A DNA stretch of 64,000 nucleotides from Streptomyces sp. CB02414 (GCF_001905385.1 NZ_LIPF01000003.1:434001-498000); one strand, 5' to 3'; counted from the stretch's first letter, positions 1 through 8,915 are shown. Numbers and translations: made by a program. The notes: generated by a model from the sequence alone, not told the origin.

Positions 1-461
1 CGGTGTCGCAGTTCGTGGAGGGCTTCGCCGCCCAGCTCGTCGAGGCCGGGATGCAGCGCATGCCCGCCCGGGTCTTCGCCGCGCTGCTGTCCTCCGACGC
101 GGGCGCGCTGACCTCGGCCGAACTCGGCGCCTGCCTCCAGGTCAGCCCCGCCGCGGTCTCCGGAGCCGTGCGCTACCTCGCCCAGCAGCACATGGTCTCG
201 CGTGAGCGGGAGCCGGGCTCCCGCCGGGAGCGGTACCGGGTGCACAGCGATCAGTGGTACGAGGCGCTGACCAACCGCGAGGCGATCCTCAAGCGCTGGG
301 AGGGCGCCCTGCGCGACGGCGTGACCAGCCTCGGCGCGGACACCCCGGCGGGCCGCCGCATGGCCGAGACGCTGGCCTTCTTCGAGTTCATCGACGCGGA
401 GCTCGCCGAGATGATGGAGCGCTGGCGGGTGCACCGGGAGGAACGGTTCGGGCGGGCGTGA
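1..461 (+). CDS. GbsR/MarR-family transcriptional regulator (5' end outside window)
   Basis: The reading frame is open from the first base, so the N-terminus lies upstream; a GTG at base 3 is a possible but unlikely start because the fold needs preceding residues. The visible 152 residues hold a winged helix: a SAELG/LQVSPAAVSGAVRYLAQ helix-turn-helix near residues 37-62, then a wing with SREREPGSRRERYRV. The C-terminal helices (AETLAFFEFIDAELAEMMERW) are the usual dimerisation part. The GbsR/MarR subtype is inferred from the PAAVSGAVRYL pattern, common in Streptomyces regulators that sit beside exporters. The regulated gene would lie outside the window. Confidence 0.8.
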   Translation, partial: VSQFVEGFAAQLVEAGMQRMPARVFAALLSSDAGALTSAELGACLQVSPAAVSGAVRYLAQQHMVSREREPGSRRERYRVHSDQWYEALTNREAILKRWEGALRDGVTSLGADTPAGRRMAETLAFFEFIDAELAEMMERWRVHREERFGRA

Positions 462-513
462 TCGGTCCGCTACGCTGAGTTGCCGCTGGTTCGTGTCACG
501 GGGAGGGCGCATC

Positions 514-1104
514 ATGACAGTCATGGCAGAGCGACCGACGACAAACCGGACCGAGGTCAACAGCTTCGAGGATCTGCTGGACACCCTCGACGAGTTGGAC
601 GTGCCCGACGGCTACAAGGCCGAGATCATCAGGGGGAACATCATCGTGTCGCCGTGGTCCAAGGCGTACTACCTCGATGTCATGGAGCTGGTCTGTGAGC
701 AGCTTCGGCCGTATCTCCCCGAGGAACACCGGATCAGCTTCGGTCCCTTCCTGTACGTCTTTCCGGGGGTGGAGCGCGCTTACGGACCCGACATCCACGT
801 GTCGCGTCGAAGCGTCAGCCGAAGCACCAGCACCCACATGGACGGGGAAGCCCTCGCCTTCGTCGCCGAATTGACCTCCTCGTCCACCCGCGACGACGAC
901 CTGACCGACAAGGTCGAGATGTACGGACGGGCCGGCGTCCCCGTCTACCTGCTCCTCGACATGCAGGAAGAGCAGGCCACCGTCCTGTGGACGCCGTCCG
1001 CCAAGGGGTACGAGTCGCGCATCACCCGGCCGTTCGGCGAGAAGCTCCCCATCCCCGCTCCGCTCGACTGCCTGCTGGACACCGCCGGTTTCCAGGCCCC
1101 CTGA
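514..1104 (+). CDS. Uma2-family (DUF820) putative endonuclease
   Basis: A 196-residue protein of the Uma2/DUF820 family, a PD-(D/E)xK nuclease-fold group that is greatly expanded in Streptomyces and has no settled role. Visible family features are the N-terminal DGYKAEIIRGNIIVSP segment, YGPDIHVSR (catalytic Asp region), FVAELTSSSTRDDDLTDKVEMYGRAGVPVYLLLD and the closing P-A-P-L strand. The ATG at 514 is preceded by GGGAGG at about eight bases, better than the GTG seven codons upstream. A second Uma2 gene lies at 15475-16053. It stands alone here; any nuclease activity is inferred from the family fold. Confidence 0.85.
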   Translation: MTVMAERPTTNRTEVNSFEDLLDTLDELDVPDGYKAEIIRGNIIVSPWSKAYYLDVMELVCEQLRPYLPEEHRISFGPFLYVFPGVERAYGPDIHVSRRSVSRSTSTHMDGEALAFVAELTSSSTRDDDLTDKVEMYGRAGVPVYLLLDMQEEQATVLWTPSAKGYESRITRPFGEKLPIPAPLDCLLDTAGFQAP

Positions 1105-1113
1105 CCCGCGCCC

Positions 1114-2040
1114 CTACCCCGCGGGCAGCGTCAGCCCCCAGGCTCCCTCCCGCACCACCCACGTCCGCGTCCGCACCGGCCCCGACACCACCGCGTCGGC
1201 CCGGTACCGGAAGTGCGCCCCCGACACGGTCACCGTCCGCCCCCGCGCCGTCAGCGGCGACGCCTGCGCGCCCCACGCCGGCGGCCGCACCTCCACCTCG
1301 GCCACCCCGCCGGTACCCGGCACCACCAAGACCCCCTCGACCGGCTGGTCCAGGTCCACCAGCGTCACCCCGTCGACCTCCACCCGCAGCCGGGAGGGAC
1401 CGGCCGCCCCCGGAGCCGCCGCCCGCACCGGCCGCGAGGACGCCAGCGTCCGGACGAGGGACTGGCAGGTCCGCAGCCAGGGCCGCGCCGGCGCGGACGC
1501 CGGGCGCGACCCGCCCGGCCCGGCGTCGTCGTCCGGGTCCGTGAACGCCCCCTCGTCCTGGTCCCCGGCGACCGGCCCAATCCCCACCGCCCCCAGCACC
1601 ACCCCGTCACTGTCGTCGACGAGCAGGTCCAGGCGCCGTTCCGCCCCGTCCAGCACCGCCCGCGCCGCCGCCACCGCGCCCGACGGCAGCCCCAGCGACC
1701 GGGTCAGGCCCAGCACCGGCCCCACCGGCACCACGGACAGTCCGCACGCCGCCAGCTCCCGGTGCCGGTGCAGCAGGGCCACGGCACGCAGCAGGGCCCG
1801 GTCGTCGCCGACCACCACCGGCCGTCGCGAGCCCCGCCGCCGCAGGGCCCGCGCGAACTCCTCCGGACCGTCCGGCAGACACACCTTCGTGCTCGACGCA
1901 CCCGCGCTGAGCACGTCTTTCGCGATCCGGACGGACTCCCCGTCCGCCCGCCGGGCGACCGCATCGACGACCACCAGAAGCTGATCGGACCTCGCGGAAG
2001 AGTTCGCGGAAGAGCTCGCGGAAGTCGCCACCTCGGCCAT
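1114..2040 (-). CDS. Diacylglycerol kinase-like lipid kinase (DAGK catalytic domain)
   Basis: A 308-residue protein with a C-terminal lipid-kinase-like half. The N-terminal part has a Rossmann-like DAGK fold: [11 protein letters not shown], then [23 protein letters not shown] in place of the usual GGDGT nucleotide loop, then [29 protein letters not shown] (classical form PLGTGNDFAR). The canonical GGDGT and GTGNDFA signatures are altered, so catalytic competence is uncertain. The ATG at 2040 has GAGGAAG upstream; further upstream the frame runs into the purA leader. It is divergent from purA with a 185-bp intergenic region. Family membership is reasonably sure, substrate unknown. Confidence 0.75.
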   Translation of the reverse strand: MAEVATSASSSANSSARSDQLLVVVDAVARRADGESVRIAKDVLSAGASSTKVCLPDGPEEFARALRRRGSRRPVVVGDDRALLRAVALLHRHRELAACGLSVVPVGPVLGLTRSLGLPSGAVAAARAVLDGAERRLDLLVDDSDGVVLGAVGIGPVAGDQDEGAFTDPDDDAGPGGSRPASAPARPWLRTCQSLVRTLASSRPVRAAAPGAAGPSRLRVEVDGVTLVDLDQPVEGVLVVPGTGGVAEVEVRPPAWGAQASPLTARGRTVTVSGAHFRYRADAVVSGPVRTRTWVVREGAWGLTLPAG

Positions 2041-2073
2041 GCCTCGCTTCCTCGGGTAGCATCTTTGTGCAAG

Positions 2074-2101
2074 AGCCCCTTGCGCTATTGCGCCAGGGGC
2101 T
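2074..2101. other. Strong stem-loop in the purA leader / divergent intergenic region
   Basis: AGCCCCT (2074-2080) pairs with AGGGGCT (2095-2101), and inside it GCGC (2082-2085) pairs with GCGC (2090-2093) around a TATT loop. It sits 34 bases upstream of the DAGK-like start and 124 bases upstream of the purA start. There is no T-run, so a role as leader structure or protein site is as likely as termination. Confidence 0.5.
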
Positions 2102-2225
2102 TCGTCTATTCCGGGGCATCCGGTCCGACGGTTGGCGGCCAACGACGGTCGCGGTGTACGTGGCGGAAATCCACCGCGTACGCCCTCGACCATGGACATG
2201 CCCCGCCCGGAAGGGGTGTACGCGC

Positions 2226-3509
2226 GTGCCCGCACTTGTGCTGCTCGGTGCTCAGTGGGGTGACGAAGGCAAGGGAAAGGCGACGGACCTGCTCGGTGGC
2301 TCCGTCGACTATGTGGTGCGCTACCAGGGCGGCAACAACGCCGGCCACACGGTAGTCGTGGGCGATCAGAAGTACGCCCTCCACCTGCTCCCTTCCGGGA
2401 TTCTCTCCCCCGGCTGCACGCCGGTCATCGGTAACGGCGTCGTCGTCGACCCGTCGGTCCTGTTCTCCGAGCTGAGCGGGCTGAACGAGCGAGGCGTCGA
2501 CACGTCCAAGCTCCTGATCAGCGGAAACGCGCACATCATCACGCCGTACAACGTGACCGTCGACAAGGTGACGGAACGCTTCCTCGGCAAGCGCAAGATC
2601 GGCACCACCGGGCGCGGCATCGGCCCGACGTACGCCGACAAGATCAACCGCGTCGGCATCCGCGTCCAGGACCTCTACGACGAGTCGATCCTCACCCAGA
2701 AGGTCGAAGCGGCGCTGGACGTCAAGAACCAGATGCTCACCAAGCTCTACAACCGCCGCGCCATCGCCACCGGCCAGGTCGTCGAGGAGCTGCTGGGCTA
2801 CGCGGACAAGCTCGCGCCGTACGTCGCCGACACCGTCCTGGTCCTCAACCAGGCGCTGGAGGACGACAAGGTCGTCCTGTTCGAGGGCGGTCAGGGCACC
2901 CTCCTCGACATCGACCACGGCACGTACCCCTTCGTCACCTCGTCGAACCCGACCGCGGGCGGCGCCTGCACCGGCGCCGGCGTGGGACCGACGAAGATCA
3001 GCCGGGTCATCGGCATCCTCAAGGCGTACACGACCCGCGTCGGCGCCGGCCCGTTCCCGACCGAGCTGTTCGACGAGGACGGCGAGGCCCTGCGCCGCAT
3101 CGGCGGCGAGCGCGGCGTCACCACCGGCCGCGACCGGCGCTGCGGCTGGTTCGACGCGGTGATCGCCCGCTACGCCACCCGCGTCAACGGCCTCACCGAC
3201 TTCTTCCTCACCAAGCTCGACGTGCTCACCGGCTGGGAGCAGATCCCGGTCTGCGTGGCCTACGAGATCGACGGCAAGCGCGTCGAGGAGCTGCCGTACT
3301 CGCAGTCCGACTTCCACCACGCGAAGCCGGTCTACGAGATGCTGCCGGGCTGGAGCGAGGACATCAGCAAGGCGAAGTCCTTCTCCGAGCTGCCGAAGAA
3401 CGCCCAGGCGTACGTCAAGGCGCTGGAGGAGATGTCCGGCGCCCCGATCTCCGCGATCGGCGTCGGCCCCGGCCGCGACGAGACGATCGAGATCAACTCG
3501 TTCCTGTAG
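2226..3509 (+). CDS. purA: Adenylosuccinate synthetase
   Basis: Cytoplasmic enzyme that joins IMP and aspartate with GTP to give adenylosuccinate, the first committed step to AMP. The 427-residue length fits bacterial PurA. The N-terminus [13 protein letters not shown] carries the GTP/IMP P-loop (residues 12-18), followed by [15 protein letters not shown], then the family signatures [40 protein letters not shown] and [12 protein letters not shown]. The GTG at 2226 gives exactly the expected N-terminus and has GGAAGGGG about eight bases upstream; the frame is open further upstream but that part lacks family similarity. Probably monocistronic. Confidence 0.98.
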   Translation: MPALVLLGAQWGDEGKGKATDLLGGSVDYVVRYQGGNNAGHTVVVGDQKYALHLLPSGILSPGCTPVIGNGVVVDPSVLFSELSGLNERGVDTSKLLISGNAHIITPYNVTVDKVTERFLGKRKIGTTGRGIGPTYADKINRVGIRVQDLYDESILTQKVEAALDVKNQMLTKLYNRRAIATGQVVEELLGYADKLAPYVADTVLVLNQALEDDKVVLFEGGQGTLLDIDHGTYPFVTSSNPTAGGACTGAGVGPTKISRVIGILKAYTTRVGAGPFPTELFDEDGEALRRIGGERGVTTGRDRRCGWFDAVIARYATRVNGLTDFFLTKLDVLTGWEQIPVCVAYEIDGKRVEELPYSQSDFHHAKPVYEMLPGWSEDISKAKSFSELPKNAQAYVKALEEMSGAPISAIGVGPGRDETIEINSFL

Positions 3510-3629
3510 GGGACCGAGGAGACAGGCCGGTGGCCGGGGACCCGTTCGGGGCCCCGGCCACCGGCGTACGGGCGCCGGATACGCTGGCCGGTGTCAGCGG
3601 CGGCCACACAGCGCGGAGCGGATCGGAAC

Positions 3630-4142
3630 ATGCGGAAGCCCACCACCCGGATGGGGAAGCCCAGCACCCGGACGTGGATCTGGCTGGCCGTCGCGGTCGT
3701 CGCCGTCACCGGCGGGCTCCTCTACGTCGACAGCCACCGCGTCTCCGCCGCTCCGCACGCGGACGACGCCAAGTGCGGCAAGGTGGTCGACCGCCTCCCC
3801 GACGACATACCCGGCGCCTCGCGCGACTGGGCTCTCGGCGACGGCGTCGCCTCCTGGGGCGGCCAGAAGGCGGTGTTCCGCTGCGGCGCCGAGGAGCTGC
3901 CGCCCAACATCAACCTCTGCGTCACGGCCGACGGCGTCGACTGGGTGCTGGACGAGAAGCGGCTCAAGAGCGACGGCGTGAGCGTGCTGCGGACCTACGG
4001 CCGCTCCCCGGCCGTCGAGCTCACCTACACCGGGCCGCGCGAGGAGGTGGGCGGCGTCCTCGCCGCGCTGGACCCCGCCGTGAAGTGGATCTCGCAGGAG
4101 CGCAAGTGCGTCGGCCTCCAGGACGCCGAGATCGCCCCGTAG
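3630..4142 (+). CDS. DUF3515-type membrane-anchored secreted protein
   Basis: About 170 residues with one N-terminal hydrophobic segment (TWIWLAVAVVAVTGGLLYV) and an exported domain of about 125 residues. The pattern C-x2-VVDRLPDD, WGGQKAVFRCGA, LCVTADGVDWVL and ERKCVG, with four cysteines able to form two disulfides, matches the DUF3515 family of actinobacterial envelope proteins of unknown function. The ATG at 3630 has GGAG about ten bases upstream; a GTG at 3591 is possible. It follows purA by 120 bases with no obvious terminator. Confidence 0.75.
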   Translation: MRKPTTRMGKPSTRTWIWLAVAVVAVTGGLLYVDSHRVSAAPHADDAKCGKVVDRLPDDIPGASRDWALGDGVASWGGQKAVFRCGAEELPPNINLCVTADGVDWVLDEKRLKSDGVSVLRTYGRSPAVELTYTGPREEVGGVLAALDPAVKWISQERKCVGLQDAEIAP

Positions 4143-4212
4143 CCGGCCGCGCCGCGACCGTTCGGCCCACTTCCCCGGGCGCCGGCCCGGTGCGTGGTGT
4201 CGGATCGTCGGC

Positions 4213-4431
4213 ATGACCGACCGTGACCGCCGTGACCGCGCCGCTTCCTGCCGGGGCCCGTACGGTGGCGAGGGCGACCCGGGCGTCCCGGACGGCTGCG
4301 GCGACCCGGCCCGCTTCGAGGTCGCCCGGCACCTCAGGACGCCGCTGCGGGTGTGCCCCGTACACCTGGGGCCGTCGCTGCTGCTGGCGGACGGGGTGCT
4401 GTGGCCGCCGGAGATCCGTCTGATCCGCTGA
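4213..4431 (+). CDS. Small conserved-looking hypothetical protein
   Basis: A 72-residue frame from ATG at 4213 to TGA. I do not recognise the family. About nine in ten codons end in G or C, as in neighbouring true genes, and the product has ordered composition: three cysteines, a RVCPVHLGPSLLLADG segment and a basic end PPEIRLIR. No good Shine-Dalgarno sequence is seen. It lies alone between the DUF3515 gene and the ECF sigma gene. A zinc-binding or small regulatory role would be a guess. Confidence 0.55.
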   Translation: MTDRDRRDRAASCRGPYGGEGDPGVPDGCGDPARFEVARHLRTPLRVCPVHLGPSLLLADGVLWPPEIRLIR

Positions 4432-4447
4432 GGGCGCCGGGGTCCCG

Positions 4448-5368
4448 GTGATTCACTTGGGGACAGACCCCGAGGACGCGGAGGGAAGCCGTACGGTGCC
4501 CGGACGACCCGATGTGATGGCGCTCCACTTCGAGCGTGACCGCCCCCGGCTGCGCGCCGTCGCGTACCGCATCCTCGGCTCCCTCGGCGAGGCCGACGAC
4601 GCCCTCCAGGACGCGTGGCTGCGCGCCGACCGCGCGGACACCTCGCAGGTGGAGAACCTCTCCGGCTGGCTCACCACCGTCGTCGCCCGCGTCTGCCTCA
4701 ACATGCTGCGCGCCCGCGACACCCGCCGTGAGGAGCCACTGGAGGAGGGGCCACGGACGGGAACGAGCGCCACCGACCCCGCCGAGGAGGCCCAGCTCGC
4801 CGACGAGGTCGGCATCGCGCTGCTGATCGTGCTGGACACCCTAGGGCCCGCCGAACGGCTCGCGTTCGTCCTGCACGACATGTTCGACGTCCCCTTCGAC
4901 GACATCGCCGCGATGCTGGACAAGACCCCCGCCGCCACCCGTCAGCTGGCCAGCCGCGCCCGCCGCCGGGTCCGGGGCGTCCCCGTGCCCGACGCCGACC
5001 CGCCCCGTCGGCGCCGCGCCGTCGACGCGTACCTGGCGGCCACCCGGGGCGGCGACTTCGACGCGCTGGTCGCCCTGCTCCACCCGGACGTCGTCCTGCG
5101 CGCCGACGCGGCGGTCGTCCCGACGCCCGAGCCCTTCGCGGTCACCGGCGTCGAGCCGGTCGCGCGGGGTGCGATGGCCTCGATGGCGCGGGCGCGGTTC
5201 ACCGGCGTGGTCCTGGTGGACGGCCGGGTCGGCCTGGCGATGGCCGAGCACGGCAGGCTGCGCGTGGTGCTCCGCTTCACCTTCGCGGACGACGACCGCA
5301 TCGCCGGCATCGATGTGATCGCGGAGCCGAACCAGCTGAACAAACTGCTCATTTCAGGCATAGGCTGA
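4448..5368 (+). CDS. ECF41-type RNA polymerase sigma factor with SnoaL-like C-terminal domain
   Basis: A 306-residue sigma factor. Region 2 is in FERDRPRLRAVAYRILGSLGEADDALQDAWLR (about residues 27-59), region 4 in LGPAERLAFVLHDMFDVPFDDIAAMLDKTPAATRQLASRARRRV. A C-terminal alpha+beta domain of about 110 residues (AVDAYLAATRGGDFDALVALLHPDVVL) has the SnoaL/NTF2-like look typical of the ECF41 group, in which this extension modulates activity instead of a separate anti-sigma factor. The closing NQLNKL resembles the NPDKL motif of that group. Start: GTG 4448 is listed; ATG 4517 (MALHFERDRP) is equally possible. It probably forms a unit with the next small gene. Confidence 0.88.
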   Translation: MIHLGTDPEDAEGSRTVPGRPDVMALHFERDRPRLRAVAYRILGSLGEADDALQDAWLRADRADTSQVENLSGWLTTVVARVCLNMLRARDTRREEPLEEGPRTGTSATDPAEEAQLADEVGIALLIVLDTLGPAERLAFVLHDMFDVPFDDIAAMLDKTPAATRQLASRARRRVRGVPVPDADPPRRRRAVDAYLAATRGGDFDALVALLHPDVVLRADAAVVPTPEPFAVTGVEPVARGAMASMARARFTGVVLVDGRVGLAMAEHGRLRVVLRFTFADDDRIAGIDVIAEPNQLNKLLISGIG

Positions 5369-5406
5369 GGCTGTACACGCCGCGTCGGCAGAAGAAGGTG
5401 AGTGCG

Positions 5407-5697
5407 ATGCGCGTGCTGCTCAAGGCGACGCTGGACACCGAGAAGTCGAACGAGGTGATCCGCAGCGGCAGGATGGCGGACCTGATCAAGGAGACCGTCG
5501 ACCACATCAAGCCGGAGGCCGCCTACTTCGGCACCGTCGACGGACGGCGGACCGCCCTGATGGTCTTCGACATGCAGGACAGCTCGCAGCTGCCGCCGAT
5601 CGGAGAACCGTTCCTCATGGAGCTGAACGCCGAGGTCGACGTCTGCCCGATCATGAACGGCGACGACCTGGCGAAGGGGCTCTCCCAGCTCCGCTGA
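5407..5697 (+). CDS. Small alpha/beta protein, unknown function
   Basis: A 96-residue protein (MRVLLKATLDTEKSNEVIRSGRM start) with alternating strands and helices of a ferredoxin-like/dimeric alpha-beta barrel: an N-terminal strand, a helix DLIKETVDHIKP, then FGTVDGRRTALMVFDM and a closing strand with VDVCPIM. Such folds (YCII/DUF3303-like) bind small ligands, but I cannot name this one. The ATG at 5407 has AAGGTGAG just upstream. Only 38 bases separate it from the ECF41 sigma gene, and ECF41 factors are often followed by small enzymes, so co-transcription is likely. Confidence 0.7.
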   Translation: MRVLLKATLDTEKSNEVIRSGRMADLIKETVDHIKPEAAYFGTVDGRRTALMVFDMQDSSQLPPIGEPFLMELNAEVDVCPIMNGDDLAKGLSQLR

Positions 5698-5712
5698 CCG
5701 CCCGTCGGCAGG

Positions 5713-6363
5713 TCAGCTGAACACGATCATCGACCCCTGCGCCAGGCTCCGGGTGGCCGCCGCGTGCAGCCCCAGCCACACGTGCCGTTCCCGGGCGAAG
5801 GGGCCGGCCTCGTACGGCGCGGGAACGGCCGGCTCCTCCAGCTCCGTCGGGCCGGGCGGCGGCGCGGGCGGTGCCGGGGGGTTGGCCGGGTCGATGCCGA
5901 GGGCCGGGGCGACGGCCTCCAGCTCCCGCAGCAGGGTGTGCGAGGAGCCCAGGGGGCCGCCACCCGCCAGGAGTTCGTCGCTGGAGAGCGGGTGCGGGAA
6001 GTCGACGGGGACGTAGGCGCCCGCGTGGTCGTAGTGCCAGACCAGATGCGACTGCTGGGCCGTCGCCTCGAACATCTCCAGCAACTGCTCGTAGTCGCCG
6101 CCGAGTTCGTCCACCGGCGTCACCGGCAGTCCGCACACCTGGAGCAGGTACGCCCGGCGCAGGAAGTGCAGGGCGTCGTAGTCGAAACCGGCCACCGGCG
6201 CGACCTCGCCGGACAGCCCCGGCATGTACTGGTACACCGGCACCGGCGGCAGCCCGGCCTCGGCCAGCACCTTGTCGTACTGCGCGAGTTCCTCGGCGAA
6301 GGGGTTGTCCGGGGTGTGGCACAAGATGTCGACGAGCGGTACCAGCCACAGGTCACAGGCCAA
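5713..6363 (-). CDS. Conserved hypothetical protein, proline-rich linker
   Basis: About 216 residues, family not recognised. It begins ACDLWLVPLVDILCHTPDNPFAEELAQYDKVL, continues with aromatic-rich predicted helical segments (FDYDALHFLRRAYLLQVCGLP, QQSHLVWHYDHAGAYVPVDFP), then a linker [20 protein letters not shown] and a C-terminal part RHVWLGLHAAATRSLAQGSMIVFS. No signal peptide or membrane segment is visible. I chose a TTG start at 6363 because GAGGAG lies eight bases upstream; a GTG at 6378 is the alternative. It is convergent with the 96-residue protein gene, 15 bases apart. Confidence 0.7.
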   Translation of the reverse strand: MACDLWLVPLVDILCHTPDNPFAEELAQYDKVLAEAGLPPVPVYQYMPGLSGEVAPVAGFDYDALHFLRRAYLLQVCGLPVTPVDELGGDYEQLLEMFEATAQQSHLVWHYDHAGAYVPVDFPHPLSSDELLAGGGPLGSSHTLLRELEAVAPALGIDPANPPAPPAPPPGPTELEEPAVPAPYEAGPFARERHVWLGLHAAATRSLAQGSMIVFS

Positions 6364-6502
6364 AAGAGGGCTCCTCACACAGCACGGTGGTCAGGGCAGC
6401 GTAGTCGGTACGTGGTGCGCGGTCGTGTGGTGCGTGCAGGTCACATACCCATCTGGGGCCCGCCCACGACACATCGGGCGTTGGTCGTTGCGGTCACCGC
6501 GG

Positions 6503-7204
6503 TCATCGCCGGGCGAGGCGCTCGATCAGGGCGAGCGAGTGGGCGTTGTACGCGTCGATCAGCGCACGGGCGGCCGGTGCGTCGCGGCGGGCGAGGGCGT
6601 CGACCAGTTCGGTGTGCCCCGACCACAGGGTGCCGCGCAGGTCGCTGAGCCGGCGCAGGTGCTGCACCGTGCACACCCAGCTCTGCACGCGCAGCCGGTG
6701 CAGGAAGTCGGAGAGGTAGGGGTTGCCGAACAGCACGGCCAACTCGCGCCAGTAGCGCAGGTCGTAGCCGATGAGGACGGTCAGGTCCCCCGCCGCGGCG
6801 GCGCGCTGGGCCTCCTCGCCCCGCCGGCGGACCCCGGCGAGGGCGGCGGCGACCCGCGGGTCGTCCGGTTCCGGCCCGCCCCGCCGGGCGCCCTCCAGGG
6901 CGAGGAACATCCCGCCGATGACGAGACTGCGGGCCTCGACCATCCCCCGGAAGTCGTCGACCGAGTACTCGTGCACCCGGAACCCGCGGTGGTGGTCGGC
7001 GTCGAGCAGCCCCTGCGCGGACAGGTCCACCAGCGCCTCGCGCACGGGCGTCGCGGACACGCCGTACTGCTCGGCGATCTCCTTGACGGTGAACTCCTGC
7101 CCCGGCTGGAGCCGCCCGGACAGCACCTCGTCGCGGAGCGCGTCGGCGATCTGCTGCCGCAGGGTGCTGCGCGTGACGGCACCGGTGCGGCTGGGGCCGG
7201 GCAT
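6503..7204 (-). CDS. GntR-family (FadR-type) transcriptional regulator
   Basis: A 233-residue repressor-type protein. The N-terminal winged helix is LRQQIADALRDEVLSGRLQPGQEFTVKEIAEQYGVSATPVREALVDLSAQGLL (residues 15-67), the GntR signature. The rest is an all-helical FCD-like ligand domain of about 150 residues containing YDLRYWRELAVLFGNPYLSDFLHRLR and the terminal GHTELVDALARRDAPAARALIDAY. The ATG at 7204 has GAGGAG upstream. It lies downstream of the aminotransferase on the same strand, and a perfect 17-bp inverted repeat sits about 40 bases upstream of its start. Control of itself and possibly of the aminotransferase is inferred. Confidence 0.93.
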   Translation of the reverse strand: MPGPSRTGAVTRSTLRQQIADALRDEVLSGRLQPGQEFTVKEIAEQYGVSATPVREALVDLSAQGLLDADHHRGFRVHEYSVDDFRGMVEARSLVIGGMFLALEGARRGGPEPDDPRVAAALAGVRRRGEEAQRAAAAGDLTVLIGYDLRYWRELAVLFGNPYLSDFLHRLRVQSWVCTVQHLRRLSDLRGTLWSGHTELVDALARRDAPAARALIDAYNAHSLALIERLARR

Positions 7205-7244
7205 GGTCGGGCGGTCTCCTCGTCGCGTGCGCGTACACACACCT

Positions 7245-7287
7245 GTGGCGTGCTCGTACACGTGTCTACGGTGTACGAGCACGCCAC
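7245..7287. promoter_or_regulatory. Perfect 17-bp inverted repeat upstream of gntR gene (operator candidate)
   Basis: GTGGCGTGCTCGTACAC (7245-7261) is followed after nine bases by its exact reverse complement (7271-7287). It lies between the aminotransferase stop and the GntR start, 41 bases from the latter. Size and symmetry fit a dimeric GntR operator for autoregulation. A terminator is less likely because a separate hairpin sits closer to the aminotransferase stop. Confidence 0.7.
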
Positions 7288-7308
7288 CTTACGCGCTCGG
7301 GTCGCTTT

Positions 7309-7328
7309 CCTGCCCGTAAGCGGGCAGG
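7309..7328 (-). terminator. Hairpin just past the aminotransferase stop
   Basis: CCTGCCCG (7309-7316) and CGGGCAGG (7321-7328) are exact complements around a four-base loop, three bases beyond the aminotransferase stop on the minus strand. No T-run follows, as is common for Streptomyces terminators. Confidence 0.5.
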
Positions 7329-7331
7329 CCC

Positions 7332-8687
7332 TTACTCGGTGTACTCGTCCGCCACGGACAGTGCCGTGTCCAGGGCCGCCAGGCCCTCCTTCAGCTCGGC
7401 CTCGGAGACGTTGCACGGCGGGACGACGTGGGTCCGGTTCATGTTCACGAACGGCCACACGCCGTGCGCCTTGGCCGAGGCGGCGAAGGCGGACATCGGG
7501 GTGGCCGCCTGCCCGGTCGCGTTGTAGGGCACCAGCGGCTCCCGGGTCTCCCGGTTCTTCACCAGCTCCAGCGCCCAGAACATGCCGGTGCCGCGCACGT
7601 CGCCGACGCTCGGGTGCCGCTCGGCCAGCTCCCGCAGCGCGGGCTCGACGACCTCGGCACCGAGCCGCGCCGCGTGCTCCACGATGCCCTCCTCCTCCAT
7701 CACGTTGATGGTGGCGACGGCGGCGGCGCAGGCCAGCGGGTGACCGGAGTACGTCAGACCGCCCGGGTAGGGCCGCTCGGCGAACGTCGCGGCGATCTCG
7801 GCACAGATCGCGACGCCGCCCAGCGGGACGTAGCCCGAGTTCACGCCCTTGGCGAAGGTCATCAGGTCGGGCACGACGTCGTACAGGCCGGCGGCGAACC
7901 ACGTACCGGTCCGCCCGAACCCGGCCATCACCTCGTCCAGCACGAAGACGATCCCGTACTTGTCGCAGATCTCCCGCACCCCGGCCAGGTAACCGGCCGG
8001 CGGCATCATGATCCCCGCCGTGCCCGGGATCGTCTCCAGGATGATCGCGGCGATCGTCCCCGGTCCCTCGAAGGCGATCGTCGTCTCCAGATGCTCCAGC
8101 GCCCGCGCGCACTCCTGCTCCTCGGTCTCGGCGTAGAAGCGCGAGCGGTACAGGAAGGGCGCCCAGAAGTGCACGGCACCGGCGGTGCCGCTGTCCGAGG
8201 CCCAGCGGCGCGGGTCGCCGGTGAGGTTGATCGCCTGCTGGGTGCCGCCGTGGTACGAGCGGTACGCCGACAGCACCTTCGGCCGGCCGGTGTGCAGCCG
8301 CGCCATGCGCACGGCGTGCTCGACGGCGTCCGCGCCGCCGTTGGTGAAGAAGATCTTGTCCAGGTCGCCGGGCGTCCGCTCGGCGATCAGCCGCGCCGCC
8401 TCGGAGCGCGCCTCGACGGCGAACGCGGGCGCGAAGGTCGTCATCCGCGCCGCCTGCTCCTGGATCGCGGCGACGACCTTGGGGTGCTGGTAGCCGATGT
8501 TGGTGTAGACGAGACCGCTGGCGAGGTCGAGGTAGCGCTTCCCTTCGTAGTCCCAGAAGTACGACCCCTCGGCGCCGGCGACGGCGAGCGGGTCGATGAG
8601 CTCCTGCGCGGACCAGGAGTGGAAGACGTGCGAGCGGTCCGCCGCCTTCACGGCGGCGCCGGCCTGGGGATCGGGCTGAGGGGTCAT
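7332..8687 (-). CDS. Class-III PLP-dependent aminotransferase (taurine/omega-amino acid type)
   Basis: A 451-residue cytosolic enzyme of the acetylornithine/omega-amino-acid aminotransferase group. PLP-binding features are FFTNGGADAVEHAVRMAR (phosphate loop), SYHGGT, the cofactor Asp251 in VFVLDEVMAGFGRTG, and the Schiff-base Lys280 in DLMTFAKGVNSGY. The start VFHSWSAQE resembles taurine- or beta-alanine-pyruvate aminotransferases, so a small omega-amino donor with pyruvate as acceptor is likely but not proven by sequence. GTG/ATG choice: ATG at 8687 is used. It is divergent from the Ser/Thr kinase gene and precedes the GntR regulator on the same strand, suggesting a catabolic function under GntR control. 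Confidence 0.9.
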   Translation of the reverse strand: MTPQPDPQAGAAVKAADRSHVFHSWSAQELIDPLAVAGAEGSYFWDYEGKRYLDLASGLVYTNIGYQHPKVVAAIQEQAARMTTFAPAFAVEARSEAARLIAERTPGDLDKIFFTNGGADAVEHAVRMARLHTGRPKVLSAYRSYHGGTQQAINLTGDPRRWASDSGTAGAVHFWAPFLYRSRFYAETEEQECARALEHLETTIAFEGPGTIAAIILETIPGTAGIMMPPAGYLAGVREICDKYGIVFVLDEVMAGFGRTGTWFAAGLYDVVPDLMTFAKGVNSGYVPLGGVAICAEIAATFAERPYPGGLTYSGHPLACAAAVATINVMEEEGIVEHAARLGAEVVEPALRELAERHPSVGDVRGTGMFWALELVKNRETREPLVPYNATGQAATPMSAFAASAKAHGVWPFVNMNRTHVVPPCNVSEAELKEGLAALDTALSVADEYTE

Positions 8688-8777
8688 GCGGCCGAGGGTA
8701 GATGTCCGCGATGCGGAAACGGAATCGGCGTCCTGTCTGTGGACGGCGGCTTTCCGCGACAGGTTGTCGACGCGGTG

Positions 8778-8797
8778 CCGGTACCGTTCCGGTACCG
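8778..8797. repeat. Tandem GGTACC-centred 9-bp repeats in a divergent promoter region
   Basis: CCGGTACCG occurs at 8778-8786 and again at 8789-8797, an 11-bp step (one helical turn). Each copy contains the palindrome GGTACC. They lie between the divergent aminotransferase and Ser/Thr kinase genes, 91 bp from the first and 118 bp from the second start, where a cooperative regulator could bind. No regulator is identified. Confidence 0.45.
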
Positions 8798-8915
8798 CAC
8801 GGCGGGCCCGTTACGGAACCGTAGAGATGGACCCGCTCCCCCTGCGTCCGCCCCGCACTATCCTCGGTCTGTTGCTCACGTGGCGGTTCACGTGCGGGGG
8901 AAGGCGGCGCGAAAC

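Noticed and set aside
7428..8915. Long N-terminal extension of the Ser/Thr kinase
   Set aside because: The frame is open because of high GC opposite the aminotransferase gene; kinase similarity and a ribosome site begin at 8916.
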